This document shows positions 1 to 11,531 of a DNA stretch of 64,000 nt, one piece after another. Within the stretch, counting starts at the first letter, position 1. Each line of letters opens with the position of its first letter. The position numbers were made by a program, and so were the translations under genes. The stretch is from positions 4,460,001 through 4,524,000 of the forward strand of contig SMMW01000576.1 in the NCBI GenBank assembly GCA_004794655.1, read 5' to 3'. The notes under the pieces are model-generated. The model ran no database searches. It was not told where the DNA came from and saw only the letters and a list, made by a program, of their open reading frames with translations. Origin of the DNA: Marisa cornuarietis. Its lineage: Eukaryota; Mollusca; Gastropoda; Architaenioglossa; Ampullariidae.

Positions 1-2
1 CC

Positions 3-975
3 GACATGGGTCTGATACAATCCATAAAACAATATCAAATCAAATGTAATTGCCTGTTAGTCTCTCAGAATGAAATTGTCAATAAAGGATGGCTTATTAT
101 TAGAAAAAGGGACAAAGAAGTTTCAAAAATTCTTTAGGATAATAAAGTGTATCCATCTGCACTCATAAAATGGGAGGGTGAATTTAAAGAATGTAACTGG
201 GCTGATATATTGCAAAAGCCCTTCTCTACTACTAGAGACACCCAACTGAGATGGTTTCAGCTAAGAATCGTATATCGGATCCTACCCACAAGCTCATTCT
301 TTTGTAATAAATGTAAGCTCAAAACACCTCATTCTTGTTGTTTTTGTAAACAAGACAATGAAACCATTGAACACATATTCTGGCACTGTCCGTTGAGTAA
401 AGACCTTTGGGACCAACTATGGAATATGTTAAATAACCAGAACTATTCAGTGGAAATTAGGTTATGCAAAGAAATTGTGTTGTTTGGTATTTGTAGAACT
501 GAAGATGTTGACAAAGCTTTGAACTTCATTATTCTTCTATCAAAATTTTTCATTTATAAATGCAGATTCCTGAAAGCCTGGGGCCAGTTGCACAACACGT
601 TTCTAAACCCTAAAACTGTTCTGAAGAAGAAAAATCTGTTCTTAGCTATTTTGATACATTGCAGAAGAACATACAGAAAATTGTACTGAGAGGACGGAAA
701 GTCAGACTTAAACAACTTTATCTTACTTAAAGCAGTTTTAGTTTTAAAAATTCTAAAATTGTGGTGTGTACTTTAAACTAATTATCTAAATAGAGTTAAG
801 GCCTAAAAGTGTTTAAAATTAGAAATGTGTTGTGCAACTGGCCCCATACCAACAGTGGATAAGTTTATGCCTTTTCTAAAGTCGCGATGTATTGTGGAGT
901 AATATGTGACATCTATTAACAGCACACAAATATCCTTTCGGAAACAGTGGCTCTCATTTAGTCATGTGATTTCTT
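3..975 (+). mobile_element. Decayed non-LTR retrotransposon, reverse transcriptase C-terminal part (5' end off window)
   Basis: Frame 3 reads from the left edge through a zinc-binding RT tail (zf-RVT-like). Visible signs are LRWFQLRIVYRILPTS, two CxxC-type pairs, and IEHIFWHCPLSKDLWDQL, typical of the end of L1/Tx1-type LINE ORF2 proteins. There is a stop at 135-137. The frame is interrupted by a small inverted-repeat element at 580-845; beyond it the same protein resumes (IPTVDKFMPFLKSR, then a stop, then FRKQWLSFSHVIS and a stop near 975). It is therefore a dead copy. The family-level call is solid; the clade is inferred. Confidence 0.8.
580..845. mobile_element. MITE-like element with ~26 bp terminal inverted repeats, inserted in the LINE
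   Basis: The left end GGGGCCAGTTGCACAACACG (580-599) continues into TTTCTAA. The right end (820-845) is its reverse complement with one visible mismatch. The 266 bp between has no coding potential. The host RT reading frame resumes directly after the right end, which fixes the borders to within a base or two. I could not define a target-site duplication. A second element with a similar left end lies near 3,607. Confidence 0.75.
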
Positions 976-1199
976 AAGTAAAGCAATTGTTAGTTGCTGA
1001 AATCTTGAAATATCTTTATCTATGATTGTGTGTGTTGTACATGTATCGTGAATTTTAAAAAAACTGACAGATTTCAGTCTTGGCTTATGCTAGATGAAGC
1101 ATTTCCTGTAGACCCCAGCACGCCAGTATCAACAGATGAAGGGGTGCAAAATGAACACTTCTTTATAAGATATTTTTTTAGGTGGGGGGGGGCGTTCGA
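846..1199. other. LINE 3' remnant and featureless AT-rich sequence
   Basis: The first ~130 bp continue the decayed LINE frame after the inserted element. From about 980 to 1,200 I see no convincing gene, only a short run of G at 1,183-1,192. Confidence 0.4.
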
Positions 1200-1650
1200 C
1201 GCACCTGTTGGTTAACCCTTCATCGAGGGCGTGTGCATGACGAAGCGGAAGATCAAAACGCATAACATCAATCGGCGCAGTCGACTAAATCTTCGTTTTC
1301 GTTCGTGAGGATTGCAATTAAAATGCTGGGCGGAAACCACTGCGGACAGGAAGACCGGCCCCACATGTGTCTGTCAAATGTGGTTTGACTGATCTCTGAT
1401 CTGTCTTCAAAGACATCGCGTATTCCCTCCGCTCGCGCTACGTCACGTGCCCTCCGCGCCCTCTCGCCCTCTCAGGGACGGTGCATGCGGTGTGTCCGGC
1501 CCACCTGTAGTCGCGCGCGAAGAAGCCTGCTAATGATGAGAAGGGAAGAGGACGGACTGAGAAACACCTATAGGCGGAGAGCTTTAATCAGCGCCATTGT
1601 GCACCCGGGGTGGATTTCGTGAAGTACGTGGAGCTGCTTGAAGGTAGGGA
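1200..1650 (+). promoter_or_regulatory. CpG-rich patch, possible promoter or orphan first exon
   Basis: This stretch is visibly richer in GC and CpG than its surroundings (many CGCG, GCGC and CCGC runs at 1,430-1,540). A short open frame follows at 1,610 (VDFVKYVELLE) and ends at a possible donor (GAAG|GTAGGG, near 1,645). No downstream exon is recognisable, so this may be a stray CpG-rich fragment. Low confidence. Confidence 0.25.
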
Positions 1651-2050
1651 GCTCTTATTACACACACACACACACCCCGCTATTGGAAAGGCGGCGTGCC
1701 TTAGCCGCAAGGCGATCAAACACTGTAAAGGTCTTACAAAGCCAACCCATTGGGTAAGCGAAATCAAACCTCATCGTTTTCGTAGCGAGACAGTTCGCCC
1801 AAAGTATTTGTAAAGAAACGGCTTCGGCTTATGCCAAAGGCTCGTTCATATGACCGAACTGTATTTCACCACGGAACGTACCTCTGGATCTCTCGCCTCC
1901 GAGGTCTCTTTCTTTGTTGGCGAGTTTAACAAGGCCTCTTGAGATTTAAGTAGGCAATGCTTCTGTTAGCGTGCTTTCTGTTAAAGAAACTGGTGACCCT
2001 GAAAGATTTTGAAATACACCCACAGCACTACACTATGTCACTATGTTATA

Positions 2051-2052
<2 letters not shown>

Positions 2053-2105
<53 letters not shown>
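2053..2105. repeat. (GT)n microsatellite
   Basis: An almost pure GT dinucleotide run of about 50 bp. Open frames across it are artefacts of the repeat. Confidence 0.9.
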
Positions 2106-2107
<2 letters not shown>

Positions 2108-3600
2108 GAGGGATGGGTCGGTCGGTGGATTGGTGGGTGGCTGGGTGAGCACGTATATCTTTGAATGCATGGTGTGTGTAGACTGCACATAAGAGATATG
2201 TAAGCTAGCAGTCAAGGTTGAGGGGGGGGGACAAAAGTTTTAGCTACTTCCAACGTTCTACATGTACATGCACCCACCGTGTTTTAGATTCTCTAGCTAG
2301 CCTCTGTTTTTACTGAGAGAGAGAGAGAGAGTGAGAGACTTGACTGAAATATCTAACCACACCCTTGAGAAGTGGAGTAGAAATCTTGAAATGAGGATCG
2401 CTTCTACTAGTGCGTCACAAGTGGAATAAACAAAAAGATAAAAAGGTATAAAGGTATCCCCAGCTGATGACACACTGTCAAAAGTTATACTATATTACAG
2501 ACTATCTTGTTCCATAAATAAATTTTATTCAATGTCATAGATCACGTACACACAGACACAAACATGTATTGCAAGCACACATTAGTTGTCTGACAGTGTT
2601 CGACTCATGGGCTGGCGTGACTGACTATGTCGATCAGTATGATCAAGTGCCAAGTGCCAGCACAGGCATAGACCACCGTCCACACCGCACAAAGGCCAAA
2701 GCACTCGACTTTACATTTTTTCTGACTGTATCTCTTATGTCCCCGCAGGAAGTTGTTGTCTTGAAGGTTAAATGCAGGGATATGCAAACTTTTTAGGGGG
2801 ATGTTTATTAAGCAATCAGCATTGGTTTTGACCATGGTGCAGCTACTTATGTTTGCTCATTGCTTCTTTTTTCGCACACATTGTTTTGAGATCACTGGGG
2901 TGTATTATCAGGCTTTTGTTTGCTTATTTTGTTAAAAGCAAACATTTTTTTCTTGATGTAAGTGTTACATAGTAGCCCAGTAAATGATTAGTTTGTCCTA
3001 TTTATTTTTGAAAAAAAAAACACAAGAAGTTCAAAAGGATTCATCTTGTCAAACAATCGGGCCTACCAGGGGGTTCCGACAGAATTCCTCTATGTTCTGC
3101 TTCAGGGAAAGAAAACTTGCAGGTTATCACAAGGTCGAGTAGGCCACTCACTGGAAGCAGTTCTGCAGGCGATGTGAAGTGAGCCACATGTAGAGCCTGC
3201 TACAGATGGTATCATCGCACCGCCAGCGCCTGGACATTAGTGATGTTATCGGTGTCCCTCACTTCCCTCCATATCCGCCACACTCATCACGACCTCTCCT
3301 TGACTACTTTTTTTGTTGTTGATGTTTCGATTTCAGCATCAAGGATGGATGGTCTTGTTTGCATTAACCACAGTTTCCTTCTAGCTCACTTTTATTTTCT
3401 TTCTGTATAGAGATTTATTGGTCTCCGTTATACACCAGTTCGGATTGATGGGATCTGTGGACCTTCATATTCCGATACTTTTTTTTTCTCAGCTAAGATC
3501 TTCAGTTGGAGTGAATTCGCCCCGGCTCTAAACACCTCCTACTGCTTAACCTGATGGCGTATGCCGATTTCTCCTCTTCACACAAACGTTGAATTTTTGA
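2106..3600. other. No recognisable gene
   Basis: AT-rich sequence with a G run (2,221-2,231), a short GA repeat (2,315-2,334) and A/T homopolymers. From about 3,420 there are fragments reminiscent of a Gypsy integrase core (for example DGICGPSYSD around 3,445-3,475 in a broken frame), but too eroded to be sure. Confidence 0.3.
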
Positions 3601-3606
3601 AGATGT

Positions 3607-3850
3607 CTAGCTGAGTTGCACAACACGTTTCTAAATCTTACAACTCTTTTTTAGATGCATGTTTTCAGTAAAATACTTTTAAGTCGCTTAAATTAACGTG
3701 CTGCATGAGCGCTTTAGATGCATTTTAAGAACGATTTTCTCTTCTAAATTTAAAACAGCTTGGAGCTTTCTTAACTCACTAAAACTGTTTTTAAAATCGC
3801 TATCAACGAGAATCAAAATAGCGATCGTGATGTGTGAGTTCTACTTGAAT
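3607..3850. mobile_element. Possible second MITE of the GTTGCACAACACG type
   Basis: AGCTGAGTTGCACAACACG at about 3,609 is followed by TTTCTAAATC, as at the left end of the 580-845 element. The candidate right end, near CGTGATGTGTGAGTTCTACT (about 3,829-3,848), is only a weak inverted match. It sits within the eroded Gypsy integrase region. Confidence 0.35.
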
Positions 3851-4039
3851 CAGCTCCAAAGGTGAATGAACGATTGTACAGGCAAAGATGGGACCCGATG
3901 TTAGATTATAATGACAGCGAGCTGTTCCAACCGTTTCTTTTCAACAGAATATCATCTGAATTGTTGAGAAAAAATCCAAGAAGATTTTAAAATTCGACCA
4001 CAGATCGTATTATGTGTTTATATAGGCCCATAACCCAGT

Positions 4040-4860
4040 TTCTCTCCTCTGAAAGTATAAACTCATAGCACAAGTCCGTACCACAGCCAAAGCAAATGGA
4101 ACGGCTGAATGAGCTGTAATGTTTGTGAAATCCCTGCTGAAGAAAAATAGATATGGCGATCAGTTTTTGGCTCTTTTAAACTACAGAAAAACACGCAGAC
4201 CAGTCCGTCACAACGCTTCTTCAATAGAAGAACAAGAATCTCGCTATTTACTTCTAAGAACCTGCTGAAGCCAAACCTTAGTCAAGAAACGGACATAGTA
4301 AAGCTTCGTGCCAGTCAAAAAAATCAAAACAAAACAAATCAGAACTTTGAGAAAAAAAAGATCTTCCCCATCTGCTGAAAGGAGACCGAGTTGTTATGCA
4401 ACCATTCATTATTGGAAAAAAGGAACTGTTGTATCGTGCAATGAACGCTCTTATGATGTTGAAATCGATGAAGGTGGTGTACGCTGACGCAATCGAGTGC
4501 ATCTACAGTTGGCACCAGATCCGCAGTCGCAACAGTCACTGAAGTCTCCATTCTTCATCTTTAATGCAGTCACAAAACGTAGACAGAACTGCTTTGCAAC
4601 TGTCAACGTCGTCACAATCACATGCATCATCACGTACCTGAGGAAATGCATGAAGTACCACCAACACCAGGAAAGACAACTCCACATAAACCTGCTGCAC
4701 CAGTCAGCCCTTTGAAGATCTGTCCGCACCACCCATTCTGGGTGAGAGATTAGGCGCATGAGAATGAAAGACTTTGTATATAACTGAAAAGAGTTGATGA
4801 CTTTCATCTCGACAATGTGTTACATGTTGATTTCTTTATTCTTTTTTGTTCTGTGTCGAC
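4040..4860 (+). mobile_element. Decayed Ty3/Gypsy retrotransposon, integrase C-terminal half
   Basis: Pieces of a Gypsy integrase are readable in broken frames. The PQ.ANGTAE-like element lies near 4,083-4,110, then VMFVKSLLKKNRYG, LALLNYRKTRRP near 4,160-4,200, and an RSYDVEID..GGV..RNRVHLQ-like segment near 4,447-4,510 that matches the chromodomain-like integrase tail. Frameshifts and stops show it is inactive. The element is split by the solo LTR at 4,866-6,196; its polypurine-like tract and possible 3' LTR start lie just beyond. Confidence 0.7.
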
Positions 4861-4865
4861 ACCAT

Positions 4866-6196
4866 TGTCACGAACCAGCTGGTTCAAGGTCAGAACAAAA
4901 TGGTCGAGTTCTAAATTCAAGTAAAAGTAGGACCTTCAGCAATACTAAGCGGTGAGGGAACAATAGAGGTTAAGTGTGTTTTTACAACCGAGGGTCGACC
5001 GCTAGTATCAGTAGGGCCTGGGAACTGGCCGGTTAGGCAAGAACGGACCCGAGTATCGCCTAGGGGGTAGACCGCTAATTGAGAGCCCAGCGCACCTAGC
5101 CCGGACAATGGCGGTTGTTTTCCTTGCAGTAGACGGGCCGTCTGTGACGAGCGAAGAAGGCAGACGATGAGGCGCGGTAAAGTGGTTAGTAGGCAAGGGT
5201 TATGATAGGTTATGAGTGACCAGCGAGAGAGTAGGGCAGACCACGTGGGTAACCTGTAGACCGATGCACGATTGGCTAGTAAAGAAGCGCGTGTGTCGCG
5301 AGGAAATGCGAGAGTGCAAGAGCCAATGGGAAGCCTCTGACACACCTGACCACGTGGGCGCTGAGATGAGACAAGGAAAGAGGCTTTTTCGCTCCAACCC
5401 TCGAAGGAAGTAGAGGTGTGTACCGCCAGGTGGGTGCCGGGTACAAGAGATCGGCGTTGGTCCATCTCTATCTACAGTGGCCTGTATTTCCACCAGCTAG
5501 TACCACTCGGGTCTAGTGGTGCGATAATAAGGTCACGAAGACAGCCTGACAGGGAGAGGAAGAACGCCCGCTCTGAGTCAAGAGCGTATGCAGCCGCGTG
5601 AGTGAAGGCGACGGGTCTCAAGAGACGGAACTACACCTGTCGTACGTTCCAGAGGTCTGGGGACAGGGTTCCCGGGGAATCAGGCCAAAGAGGCAGCCAG
5701 AGCCACGGCGGAAGAGGGCGACACAAGTCGTCAAGAATACAGCGTGTGTTCAGTGGACCATCCCAGTGTGAAGGGCTGAAGCAGTTCAAGAAGTAGTTTC
5801 AAGGACTGGTGGTCAGAGAACGGACTACGGGTCCGTGTCGTATGTATTTTAAGTGTAAACATCTGATGTTGTTTGTGTATGAGCGGGAGTAACAACTCTC
5901 AACAGATCTTTGTACCTATATGGAATGTCACTATATTATCCTATGATCTTTTAGTGTGCTCAATCTGATTTTACTTTGTGTGTAATTATAATTTTATATG
6001 TTTTCCAACCTTGTCTGTTGGTTGTGTGTGCACACGTGGGAAAACGTAGTTGTAATACGTAAGCGTGTGGAAGGTGCGAACCACGGGTGATTTGGTGTGA
6101 GGGGCTTACAGTGGGTACAGCGAGCCAGCAGAGAGTCCCATCCCCCTCGGGCTGGTTAGCCCAGATCCTCTTATCCGTGGTAATTAATTCGTCACA
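4866..6196. mobile_element. Solo LTR (1,331 bp) with 5 bp target-site duplication
   Basis: The insert begins TGTCACGAACCAGCTGG and ends AATTCGTCACA. It has TG...CA ends with short inverted termini (TGTCACGAA / TTCGTCACA) and is flanked by a perfect 5 bp repeat, ACCAT, at 4,861-4,865 and 6,197-6,201. It is more GC-rich than its surroundings and has only short chance frames. No internal retrotransposon sequence remains, so it is most simply a solo LTR left by LTR-LTR recombination. The family is not identified. Confidence 0.8.
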
Positions 6197-6201
6197 ACCA
6201 T

Positions 6202-6260
6202 TTCTTCAAAAGACGGGAGATGTTACATTATCTTAGTTATCTCTAGAATTGTGTCCTCTC
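6202..6260 (+). mobile_element. Gypsy polypurine tract and probable start of its 3' LTR
   Basis: After the solo LTR, TTCTTCAAAAGACGGGAGA is followed by TGTTACATTATC (6,221 onward). This is the usual arrangement of a purine tract abutting an LTR starting TGTTA. The LTR's right border is not visible, so it may be truncated near the TC repeat at 6,259-6,272. Confidence 0.45.
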
Positions 6261-6272
6261 TCTCTCTCTCTC

Positions 6273-8160
6273 AATAAATGAATGGCCGCTCAATTACACA
6301 TCAGAGACTTATAATTACCTTGGTTTACCAGAGTATTACCTTGACTGCTTACAAAGTAATAATGAAACAAACATGTGTGAGGACATAAAAAAGATCAACC
6401 TGTAATATTGTGTAAAGACACTGATCTTTAACTGACAAATACTTTTCTCAGCAACAATGCATCTCCTACAAGGTCATAGGTTAATGTCCTTAGGCTTTTA
6501 GTCACTTGCATCTAGCCTACAATAGAGAAAAATACCTAATCCCCTGACGCTGGCTAGGACAACACTTCTTGCACTGTTTACCCATGTTTGTAATAAAATT
6601 TGTTTTGTAAAAGGCTGGGTACTTGCTAAAACAGACTTAGCATGCATGTACACATCCACACACAGATGAGATACTAAAACATATGTAAACTAATTTAATA
6701 AAACAAGTTAAACCTTTTGAAGCAATCTTCTTAAAAACATGTCAATAGAACAGCTTTAATATAAAAGTTTAATACTTGAAAGCTTTTTTAAAATTCCGTT
6801 ATCATCAAAATTCCTGCTCATCCATGTTTAGTTATAGAAGGGAGGGTGTTTATATGTGAAAATGGAGATCCAGCACATGCACACATATACAAATATAATA
6901 CTTGTATCGTGCAGCATCACAACCAAGTTAGGTCGCACTCTCTGTGCTGACCAGTCATGAAAAATGAACATTAGGTAGTTGACGTGGACAATGAAATATG
7001 TGTACGCACTCTGAAGAACATAACGATGAAGTACAAGAGTAGAAGGTAATGCAGTGGATAAAGGTATGAAAGAATAGAGGTACTATAAACAGTGCAGAGA
7101 TGTAGTAGTTATATAATGGTTCACATGACAGACATTATTGCAAAAGGAGTTAAGGATAGTAATTCAGGGATAGTATTTAGTTAACAGATATATGATTTCA
7201 GATAATGTTTGAATGTAGTCTTCGAGTACATGCATGTAAAGATGAAAGGCATTCAAACATTACACACAGAACCCACAATAACTTGCTAAGTTTTAATCAT
7301 GCAAAATATCAGAAGCTCAAATGGAGACATTGATTGTATCTCCTGCGGATAAGACAACATCTTTTGCACTGTTCAGCATACACACACATATTCATACACA
7401 CTTATCTATTGAATGCATAGACTGTTGCAAAACATTCAACCTACTTGAAGAAATAATACAATACAAACAAAATAAAATTGTCAGTGCAAGGCAAGACACA
7501 TTGCAAAGATTCACAGTTGTTGCCAATAATATGCACAATTCACCTTAGTTTTAAGTGTCAAGCTTGCTATCAAGCTTGCTAGTTTTCTGGTTTGGTTTAC
7601 TATATATATAAATAAAATAGTGCCTTCATGTAAATGCTTATTTTTGTTTAATATATTTTTATAATTGTTATGACCTTAAGGTATCAGACGGCCATTGTTA
7701 AAACAAAGGTAGCAGTGGAGCAATGCATTTGTGCCATCAAAAGAAGAGTGTCCCAAAACTAAACTGCAGTATCACCCAACACATGCATGCAGGCCTGACA
7801 AGCGAGAGGAAGAGCAGCCAGGTCTGGTGTACCCAGGCCCGAAACTGTGAAGGAGGCCCGGCCCTGGTCAGTGGATATATTTCCTTCTTCTTATCCTCTT
7901 CTTTTTCTTTCAAAGACAGGTTGACCTAACATTCCTCACTCTGGGGATTTTTTTTTTTTCTGTGGAGCGGCCTACTACAAGTTTGATCCCTTGTCATTTT
8001 TCTTCATTTACTAACCACCCACGTGTAAACAACTCTATGTTCAAGTAGTGATGTAGATCCTAGTACGCTTGTCGGGATGTATGCAGTCTATATTACGTTA
8101 CTGAATGAAATGTAGATATTGACAATTGAATTGTAAGCATATTATTATATAATGGGAAAA
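6273..8160. other. No recognisable gene
   Basis: AT-rich sequence. Open frames at 7,321-7,548 and 7,723-7,929 resemble nothing known and lack splice or family signals. The rest of a Harbinger transposase would be expected here, upstream of the fragment at 8,165, but I could not read it. Confidence 0.35.
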
Positions 8161-8164
8161 TAAT

Positions 8165-8434
8165 TTGGAATTAGAATTACAAGGGCCACGTAGAGGTCAT
8201 CTGCCCAGGGGCCTATGCTTGCTCTCGGCAGCCCTGTGTGCATGCATTGTGGCTTGCTCAATGCTTCACAATATGGCCATCAAATCTGGAACACCTAAAG
8301 TTGAGAAAGACGATGATGATGATGATAATGGTGACAACAAAAATCCAGGCTGCACCCAATGGGACACTCATCCAACAATGGCAGGAAGGGGTGTCAGGCA
8401 GTACCTCATCCGGAATGTGTTTGGTGGGCGATAA
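8165..8434 (+). pseudogene. PIF/Harbinger transposase C-terminal remnant (HARBI1-like)
   Basis: The frame contains IVACSMLHNMAI, matching the conserved 'C.vLHN.a' motif of Harbinger DDE transposases, and later VRQYLIRNVFGG, the usual C-terminal 'R..LI...F' end. A low-complexity Asp run lies between. The catalytic DDE core and N-terminal part are absent, so this is a scrap. It faces the Myb/SANT gene 560 bp away, the two-gene content expected of a Harbinger element. Confidence 0.6.
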
Positions 8435-8992
8435 TGTGACATCTACAGTGATTCTTGGCAGATGTCGTGAAAAGTGCATGTTTTAACTCAAGAGCTGCCA
8501 ACCACAGAATACCAAGAGAAAATGTTTTACATGTATTAATGTATTATTATTTAATGGGTGAAACACACTTCCCCTTGTGGATGAAATCTCCATGCATTAC
8601 ACAGAAAAAACTGCAAGCAGCCTACAGTCAACCACACAAGAAACAGTGTCAACATATAAATGATACTATTATAAACATGAATTAAGTACATTAATGAAAA
8701 GGAAGAATGAAAACCTTGAAAATGAGCAGAATAGACTGTACATTATGCAAGATACATGTGAACAATGCAGGTTATGAGACCAGATTTGACCTGGCAAATG
8801 TACCAACAGGTTGCTCTCAGTGGATAGATGTGGCTCCCCTATCTATATGCATTCAGCATCCTAAACATAATTATTGGTGAAACTACAAAAATTAAATATT
8901 TTAATGTCAGCCAAACAGAATACAACATAAATATAGCCATGAACGTGAGCTATTAGTTCAGGAAAACTGTCATTCTGATCCCATCTGTTAAT

Positions 8993-11531
8993 CTATGAAT
9001 GAGCACTGTCATCCTCCCTTAGTTTCATTTTAAGTAATCTGATTTCAAGTTTCAGTTTCTTTTGTTTCAGTACCTGCACTGCAATATTAGCTCTCATATA
9101 TTCATCATGAAGATCATTTTTTCTTTTCCTGGCAGAACAGAAACTTCCACTACAACAGCAGATGGATGCGGGATGATTGATGGTGGGTTTAAGATTGTCA
9201 GTGCTACTGGTAGACATGGTGGGGCAGGTAGAGGAATTTAGGGGGACCGATGAACTGGGCAATTTTAACTTTGTGCTGACACAAGAGACAGGTGGAGGAT
9301 GGCCCATACTGTTGGTTGATGTGCTGGTGAGGTTGAAACTGTCCACAGAACTGCTAATATCATTCTGTGGCTTAAAATAAATCATGCTGTCTTCATCTGT
9401 GGTGTATGCATCATCACTATCATCTGCAAATTTGAAACAATATGAAGATAAGTGGTTATTTATGTCATTAGATTGTTTGTAGAGGTGGGGTCAATTTCAC
9501 CTATAGGTCAGTGAAGCACATTAACTGTATGCTGTCATTAACTATTGGTTGTTATAATTACTCTGAGAATTCTAAAACAGCTCACTATTTAAATATTATC
9601 TCTGTTATACAAAGAAAGGACATCCATGACAAGGGCTTCTCCCACTATAGCAATTAATTTTTCTGGAGGAAGCAGATACGTGGTTAAAGAAATGAACTGA
9701 GATCAGATAAACAACATACATGATGAAAGGATATTCAGCTTAATTTAGATTAAAACACACATTTAGGAAGGAAATAGTATGACTGAATCAGTTAGTGATA
9801 TCAATAGTGAATATTTCTAAATTATGAGGGCAGACAGTTCTCATCTTTATAGACAAGAAACTTTAATGTGTACTTTCCAAAGTAAACACAATGCCTCATA
9901 CAAATACAATGTTCAATTGTGATACGTTCTCCTATATGTCTTTATTGATACAAAGCAAGAACAAATTAACTGTCTTGTGCAAACCACCATATGTATATTG
10001 ATACCTTGATTAGGACTGTCTTCATGTTTATATGTGTTATGGATACCTTCATTTTCTTCAATTTCTGGAAGAGGAGGAAGAAAATCCATTCAAGTTCAGT
10101 CTAAAATAAATGTTACACTAACATTGTGGAATTTTTATATTTCAGTTGAAGCACTTTTAGCTTAGAGATGGTAGAACTATCCCACTGCACGTAGGATAGT
10201 TCATTACAATAACTGTTACATGACATTTGTTAGTGGTCATATATAATTAGATAAACTGAGTAAAGAACTTTGCGATGAATATCCAATGTCATTAAACAAA
10301 CTAATCTTGTCATCTAAGTTCTTTGTGTATCTGAAATGTTCACTGGTCATGACGATAACAGTATTTTAATGACAGATGAAAACATAATAAAAACATGAAA
10401 CATTCACATAGTTCTCTTTTAAATTTACCTTTATCGCCGCTATCAATCCCTCCTGCCACACCAGCTATGAGGGTCGAAGAATTACTGCCTAAAATCTCCA
10501 CCACCACATCCACAAACCATGGTGCTGGGCTGGGAGGCCCTTCACATATTTTGGGATCCTTAGATTCATGGATATGCTTCTTAGCATCTGTAGCTAAGCG
10601 CTGCCACTGTAAAAGTATGTTGAAAAAGTACTGAACATATCTTTTTCACAGAAAAGATATTGAACAGAAATAACATAAATAAAGAATTACAGGAATATGT
10701 TATCCTCAACATCTACTTTATTCTAGCAGTTAGTGATACAGGATGGGGTGGGGTGGAGGGGGATAGGAAAATGATGTTTTTACACCATCCCAGCAAGTAA
10801 GGTCATAACACACTCATGTAAACTAAGGGTGATGATATGACAAAAGAGAAACAAAATTGAAGAAATGAGTTTATGAGAGCTAGAGAGAGTATGAAACTGG
10901 TGTCAAACAGGTGATGATGGTGGAAGTTGAGACTGGCAGAAATATATGTCAAAGATGGGGGAGACTATGAAAACTTGCTATGGGATTTTACTGTTATTGT
11001 AATGCTTAGTATATGCCCAATACCCTTTGAGGGTAACGAATATATAATCTTGAATCTGAGTACCAAAAGATCTGTTATTTTCATGACCGGTAGATCCAAA
11101 TCAAAGAACCGAAGCACAAATGCGACTATATATACACATATTCCACGGTCATCTTATGAAGTAAAGGGAGAGAAAGTATAGCATGCACATGCAGGTTATC
11201 TCGTTCACTTCATAACGCATTTGTTCCAAAATTGTAAACACTCACGTAATGGTAAAAATATTAGCACAACAACAACTTTTGTACGATCTACGCAAGTTAC
11301 TGCGCTTTCACTTACCTTTCCTTTACAGTCCGAAATGGTGCGACTGGCATTTCCCACCGCATTCACCGCGCGTACAACGTCGGCCCACGCCTTCTTTTTA
11401 TCACGATTACTAATTCCAGTTTTAAATTGACTTTTTAAAACTTGCTTGTTCCGGAGAAATGCTTCCAGCAAAGCCACTTCTTCGGCTTTTGAAAAATTGC
11501 ACTTTCTCAGTTTCTTTGATTTAACATTCAT
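8993..11531 (-). CDS. Myb/SANT-like DNA-binding protein (Harbinger-type, NAIF1/MSANTD-like), four exons, 294 aa
   Basis: Predicted exons on the minus strand are 11,316-11,531, 10,429-10,606, 10,005-10,064 and 8,993-9,423, all GT-AG with matching phases (0, 1, 1). They give an uninterrupted 294-residue protein. Residues about 10-85 form a Myb/SANT-like trihelix: NFSKAEEVALLEAF, then RDKKKAWADVVRAVNAVG, then DCKGK, with the exon junction giving KGKWQRLATDAKK. An acidic and Ser/Thr-rich linker follows. The C-terminal ~35 residues are a charged coiled coil (VLKQKKLKLEIRLLKMKLRE). Such proteins are the DNA-binding partner of Harbinger transposases and are often domesticated as nuclear regulators. 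The start is the ATG at 11,531. The intact frame beside a destroyed transposase hints at host use, but a young element is also possible. Confidence 0.8.

Noticed and set aside
4917..5796. Several overlapping open frames on both strands
   Set aside because: They lie inside the GC-rich solo LTR, overlap one another and match nothing recognisable.
8258..8486. Other open frames over the Harbinger fragment on both strands
   Set aside because: Shadow frames; only the frame at 8,165-8,434 carries transposase motifs.
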